From Candidatus Rifleibacteriota bacterium (GTDB lineage: Bacteria > Muiribacteriota > UBA6191 > JACPRK01 > JACQZM01), in assembly GCA_016213885.1 (NCBI GenBank), contig JACQZM010000301.1, forward strand, positions 1-35,230: 35,230 nucleotides of DNA, in the 5' to 3' direction. Made by a program: the position numbers and the translations under genes. Of this stretch, positions 31,851 to 35,230 are shown piece by piece. Positions within the stretch are counted from its first letter, which is position 1; each line of letters starts with the position of its first letter. Under the pieces are notes generated by a model. The model saw nothing but the letters and a program-made list of their open reading frames with translations, was not told where the DNA came from and did not search any database.

Positions 31851-32777
31851 ATGCACAGTCAATCGAGAGTGAGCCTCCTCGCAGCGGTCGGGTCGTTGAT
31901 CGCGGCCTTGCTGGTCTGCGGCTGCGCCGAGCCGGACAGGAGCGGTACCGTCAAGATCGGTGGGTCCAGCCTCATGGCCCCCATCACCGAAGCCTGGGTC
32001 AAGGCGCTCAAGAACAAACCTCATCCCCTCCCGATGGAGCTGTCGAGCGATGGGTCGACCTCGGCCATCGAGCGCCTGCTGACCGGCGAGCTGGACGTGG
32101 CCACGTCGTCCCGTCGCATCAAGACCGAAGAGCTGCTCACGGCCCAGTCCCGGGGAGTCAAGATCGAGGAGAGCTACGCCGGCTTCCTCATCTATACGGT
32201 CCTCGTTCATCCCTCCAACCCGGTGACCAGCATCACCACCGAGCAGCTGACCGGTCTCTTCACCAGAAAGATCAAGGACTGGAGCGAGCTGGGCGGGCCC
32301 AAGCAGCCGATCTCGGCGGTCTACCGCCGGGTCAAGCCCGGTGAGTACGATCACTTCTTCGAACGAGTCGTCCAGCGCCCCGGATTCCGACCCGATCCGG
32401 CCGACCAGGGGACTGTGGTGATCGACAATCCGCCGGACATCCTGGCCAAGGTGGCGTCCAGTCCGCTCGCCGCGGGCTATCTCCTGGCCTGCGACCTGGG
32501 GCAGGGCGCCGGGGTGAAGGTGCTGACCCTCAAGCGCACGCCCGACGACAAGCCTGCCCAGCCGACCGTGGCCGCGGCGCTGGAGGGCAGCTACCCGCTC
32601 CTGAGACCGCTCTACCTCTACATCAACCGGGCTTCCCCGAAGCCTGTCCGGTACTTCCGGGACTTCGTCCTGGGTGACGAGGGGCGGCAGATCGCCACCA
32701 ACGCCGGGATGGTGCCGCTGCCCAAGAGACGCGGAGAGGTCGATGCCAGCAGGTTCACCGAGATGCTGAGCTGGTGA
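31851..32777 (+). CDS. PstS-like phosphate-binding lipoprotein
   Basis: The 308-residue protein has a lipoprotein signal peptide with Cys25 as the likely acylated residue (ALLVCGC). It has the class II periplasmic binding fold of PstS-like proteins: VKIGGSSLMAPITEAWVKA in place of the GSSFxxP start, SSDGSTSAIERLLTGELDVATSSR in the ligand loop, LTGLFTRKIKDWSELGG and FRDFVLGDEGRQIATNAGMVPLP at the end. PstS captures phosphate for the PstCAB importer, but no pstCAB, phoU or pho regulator is adjacent. It could instead be an orphan phosphate sensor or bind another oxyanion. It should be a substrate of the Lgt encoded at 1-1.7 kb. Confidence 0.85.
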   Translation: MHSQSRVSLLAAVGSLIAALLVCGCAEPDRSGTVKIGGSSLMAPITEAWVKALKNKPHPLPMELSSDGSTSAIERLLTGELDVATSSRRIKTEELLTAQSRGVKIEESYAGFLIYTVLVHPSNPVTSITTEQLTGLFTRKIKDWSELGGPKQPISAVYRRVKPGEYDHFFERVVQRPGFRPDPADQGTVVIDNPPDILAKVASSPLAAGYLLACDLGQGAGVKVLTLKRTPDDKPAQPTVAAALEGSYPLLRPLYLYINRASPKPVRYFRDFVLGDEGRQIATNAGMVPLPKRRGEVDASRFTEMLSW

Positions 32778-32903
32778 TCGGTCCGCCGCTTGCGGTCCAT
32801 CGTTCGAAAGGGCGCTCCGGAGCGACCGGTCGTGCGGCCGCGGTTCCCTCGATTGCCAGCGCGGGCTGTTCGTTCACCTGTCCAGCCCAGGGGCCCGGGT
32901 AGA

Positions 32904-33131
32904 GTCCGGCGAGGCGCCGGGTCCTTGGTTCAGAGAATCCCCCACCTGTTTCGCGGAGTCGGGCCTGTGATCAGGCCTCGGCCTGGCTGCAGAGTCACCA
33001 AGGAAGTAGAGGGGATTCATTTGAAGTCGCGCTCGGGAGAGAGAAGAAATCGGGAGAGAGAAGAAAGAGGAGAGGATCCGGATTGAGGTCGCGCTCGGGG
33101 GCGCGACTCGGACCCGGCGAGGCGCCGGGTC
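32904..33131 (+). repeat. Dispersed structured element, copy E (full, extra leading hairpin)
   Basis: A hairpin CCGGCG / CGCCGG (32906-32920) comes first, then the left module (about 32935-33022) with its three arms. A purine-rich linker contains the direct repeat CGGGAGAGAGAAGAAA, exact in the first unit and nearly so in the second. Hairpins GTCGCGC / GCGCGAC (33088-33107) and GACCCGGCG / CGCCGGGTC (33111-33131) end the element. It lies 55 nt before the next start codon. The stretch 32778-32903 after the PstS-like gene shows no gene. Confidence 0.88.
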
Positions 33132-33148
33132 TTGGCCTCCTGTCATGG

Positions 33149-33178
33149 TTGGCCCGACCTGGCCTCATGTGCTATCCT
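33149..33178 (+). promoter_or_regulatory. Promoter of the last gene
   Basis: TTGGCC (33149-33154), 18 nt, and TATCCT (33173-33178) with TGC in front form an extended -10 promoter. The GTG at 33187 begins 8 nt after the -10, so this transcript is also predicted to be leaderless. Confidence 0.55.
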
Positions 33179-33186
33179 GCCGACTC

Positions 33187-35230
33187 GTGCGCGTGATCGG
33201 CAAACCTTCCATGATGGTGCTGGCCCTGGCGTTCATGCCCTGGCTGGCCCTTCTCGCCGAGGAGCAACCGGCTGCTCAGGCGCTCAAGCCCAAGGCCTGG
33301 GTCAACACCAAGGGTGGAAGCTGGAAGCTCGTCAGCTCCGTCTTCTCCCGGCAGACCAACAAGGTGCTGAGAGTCCCCTCGTGGACCGGCACGTACGAGC
33401 TGCAGGTCCCCCCGAGCCCGAAGGCCGACGGTGCGGCCCCGCAGCAGAGGGCCCACACGCTGACCACCACGGTCTACTACTTCCCCACGCCGGATCGGAC
33501 CAAGGACGTGATGGTCAACCCCTCGGGAGGCGGGTTCAAGACCGACCTGAAGGCCCAGATACCCGGCGTCGACGACGCCTACGGCATGTCCCTGCAGGTG
33601 ACGCAGGCCACCCCTCTCGATGCCACGGAGACCGCGACCCCGGGGAAGTACCTCGTCGAGGTCAGGTGCCGCAGGGGCCGGGTCGTCTACACCTTCAGGG
33701 GGCGTCCCGTGGGGGTCGACCTGCTCTCCTTCGCCTCCGAGTTCCTGCGGGAGAACCACTTCCTCGGCGAGTGGAAGGAGACCGCCATCGTGATGACTCT
33801 CAAGCTGGACGAGGGGACCGCCCTGTCCCTGGAGTTCCATCTGCGAAGGGTCGTGTGCAGAGCCGATCAGAACGGCATCCAGAGAGGCGAGAGCGCCCCG
33901 CTGGAAGACGCGAAGGTGAAGGTCGACGCCGAGGGGAGCGTTTCGGTCGCGAGCTCCGACGCCCGGGGCGTGGCGCGGATCACCGTGAACAAGATGATGC
34001 AGCGGAGAGCGATCCTCTTTCGCGTGGCCGTTCCCGGCAACGACCGCGAGACGATCGGGCTCCTGAAGCTCCGGTACGGGAGAGAGAAGGAGAAGCTCCT
34101 CGACGCGGGCCGCTATCAATCGACCCCGGCGCCGACCGGCCCCGCCACCGCCGAGGTCTCGAAGCGAGTCTATCAGTTTCTGAGGACGATCTTCCATGAC
34201 GACCTGGGGCGGTTTCCACGGGCGCTCGACCAGGACCGGCTCGGTGTGATGGAGTACACGCCGGTCCCCCAGCTCCTCCAGATCCTGTCCTGGAGGCTCT
34301 CCAAGGAGGCGAAGGACAAGGAGGCGGCGCTGGAGTTCAAGGCGTGCCTGCCCCTGGACAAGAGCCGGGAGGAGAAGGGCTCGTACGAGAGCCAGAAAGA
34401 TCCGGCCACGACGGCCCAGCTGGATTGCCCCGAAGCAGCCCTGGGACTGGCCGTGGAGACCGGGGACTTGGCCTGGCTCGAAGAGAATCACCTCAAGCTG
34501 GGCGACAGCCCACCTCCCAGGTCGTCGCCGAAGAGCTGGAACGAGCTCCTGGCCCGTCGCTGTCTCGTCCTGTGGCGAGTCGCCGAGCTGGGGCGGGGCA
34601 GCGCCCAGGAGGCCCAGGCCAAGAGGGAGAGCGATGCCCTGGTCCGGTCCATCAACGGGAACACCGACCCGGTGGAGAGCTCCACGGCCAAGAACCGAGT
34701 CGTCGAGATCGTGGGCTCGGGCTCGCCGGGCGCCCACACCTGGGCTGCGGTGGCCCTGTTCAAGGGGTTCGAGATGGTCGGCGACGCGAGCTACAAGGCG
34801 TGCGCCTTGGCCCAGGTCCAGCATCTCAAGGAGAAGCACCTCGCTGACGGCGTTCTCTGCTACTCTCACCTGGCGCCCGGGGAGCGTCCAGGGGCCACCC
34901 ACTCGGCCCCCCATCGAGAGGGCGCCTACCGGGAGATCGCGGCGCTGGTGCACGGCCTCCTCCTCTCGTTCCACCACACCCACGATCGAGCCTACTCGGA
35001 CACGGCGATCCTCGTCCGCAACAACATCCTCGGGTGCTGGCGCAAGGAGTACGGGGGGTTCGGCAAGCTGGACTACTGGGACAACCGGGCATCCGGCGAG
35101 AGCAAGGACCCGCGGGCGCAGCTCAAGCCGCTGGCGTCCAAGCGCATGGCCTCGATCTACCAGCAAGCGTGGGCGCTGATCATCTTCATGCCGACCCTCT
35201 ATCCCTACTGGGGCGAAGGGGTCAAAGAAG
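33187..35230 (+). CDS. Long exported protein of unknown function, cut by the window end
   Basis: An uninterrupted frame of 681 codons runs off the right edge. GTG 33187 or 33193 and ATG 33211 are possible starts; all leave a signal peptide (MMVLALAFMPWLALLAEEQ). Residues about 45-230 are strand-rich (YLVEVRCRRGRVVYTF). Residues 230-310 resemble an Ig- or carboxypeptidase-regulatory-like domain (VKVDAEGSVSVASSDARG). From about 320 the protein is helical, with paired motifs (GAYREIAALVHGLLLSFHHT; SIYQQAWALIIFMPTLYPYW) that recall alpha/alpha toroid folds such as glycan-active or terpene-cyclase-like domains. I do not recognise the family, and that last comparison is only structural impression. 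Confidence 0.75.
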   Translation, partial: MRVIGKPSMMVLALAFMPWLALLAEEQPAAQALKPKAWVNTKGGSWKLVSSVFSRQTNKVLRVPSWTGTYELQVPPSPKADGAAPQQRAHTLTTTVYYFPTPDRTKDVMVNPSGGGFKTDLKAQIPGVDDAYGMSLQVTQATPLDATETATPGKYLVEVRCRRGRVVYTFRGRPVGVDLLSFASEFLRENHFLGEWKETAIVMTLKLDEGTALSLEFHLRRVVCRADQNGIQRGESAPLEDAKVKVDAEGSVSVASSDARGVARITVNKMMQRRAILFRVAVPGNDRETIGLLKLRYGREKEKLLDAGRYQSTPAPTGPATAEVSKRVYQFLRTIFHDDLGRFPRALDQDRLGVMEYTPVPQLLQILSWRLSKEAKDKEAALEFKACLPLDKSREEKGSYESQKDPATTAQLDCPEAALGLAVETGDLAWLEENHLKLGDSPPPRSSPKSWNELLARRCLVLWRVAELGRGSAQEAQAKRESDALVRSINGNTDPVESSTAKNRVVEIVGSGSPGAHTWAAVALFKGFEMVGDASYKACALAQVQHLKEKHLADGVLCYSHLAPGERPGATHSAPHREGAYREIAALVHGLLLSFHHTHDRAYSDTAILVRNNILGCWRKEYGGFGKLDYWDNRASGESKDPRAQLKPLASKRMASIYQQAWALIIFMPTLYPYWGEGVKE

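Noticed and set aside
31842..31853. ATG 31842 as start of the PstS-like gene
   Set aside because: It lies within the TATAAT box and so would be upstream of the predicted transcription start; ATG 31851 directly follows it.
9429..33131. Repeat copies as a CRISPR array or insertion sequence
   Set aside because: Copies are kilobases apart with genes between them, have no regular spacers, and no cas or transposase gene is present.

Overview
The window comes from a GC-rich (clearly above 60% G+C) diderm bacterium. A TolC-type outer-membrane channel, prolipoprotein diacylglyceryl transferase, a lipoprotein, a lytic transglycosylase and a full FtsZ/FtsA/FtsQ/FtsW set indicate a Gram-negative envelope with FtsZ-based division. 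I cannot name the phylum from sequence alone. No tRNA, rRNA, CRISPR array, insertion sequence or phage gene was recognised.

Layout. Positions 1-9300 hold envelope genes: a possible pilus/secretion-type membrane protein, lgt, a TolC-family gene overlapping a small cold-shock gene, a tandem duplicated hairpin element, a GspE-like ATPase with a damaged Walker A motif, a LysM lytic transglycosylase, a TPR protein and a secreted DUF2252 protein. Positions 9600-14700 hold a membrane-linked cNMP-domain protein, a secreted phosphodiesterase-type protein, a GT39-like membrane glycosyltransferase and a SUMF1-domain protein; the last two overlap at their 3' ends. Positions 14994-28966 hold a division and cell wall (dcw) cluster on the minus strand, in transcription order murD, ftsW, murG, murC, then ftsQ, ftsA, ftsZ. 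Where murB usually sits, the cluster is interrupted by a SAM methyltransferase, a divergently oriented transmembrane Ser/Thr kinase and a second GT39-like protein. murE, murF, mraY, ftsI, murB and ddl are not in the window. Positions 29240-35230 hold a possible small RNA ending in an intrinsic terminator, a large P-loop ATPase, a PstS-like lipoprotein and a long secreted protein that runs off the end.

The most striking non-coding signal is a dispersed structured element, seen in six full or partial copies (9.4, 12.3, 20.3, 29.1, 31.7 and 33.0 kb). It always lies between genes, with the same end facing the nearest downstream start codon. A left module holds three mutually complementary arms. 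A right module holds strong GC hairpins whose stems differ between copies by compensatory changes. Promoters lie directly downstream of most copies, and several are so close to the start codon that the mRNAs should be leaderless or nearly so. Two further oddities are ftsA, whose C-terminal membrane-targeting helix is in the -1 frame, and the GspE-like ATPase without its P-loop lysine.
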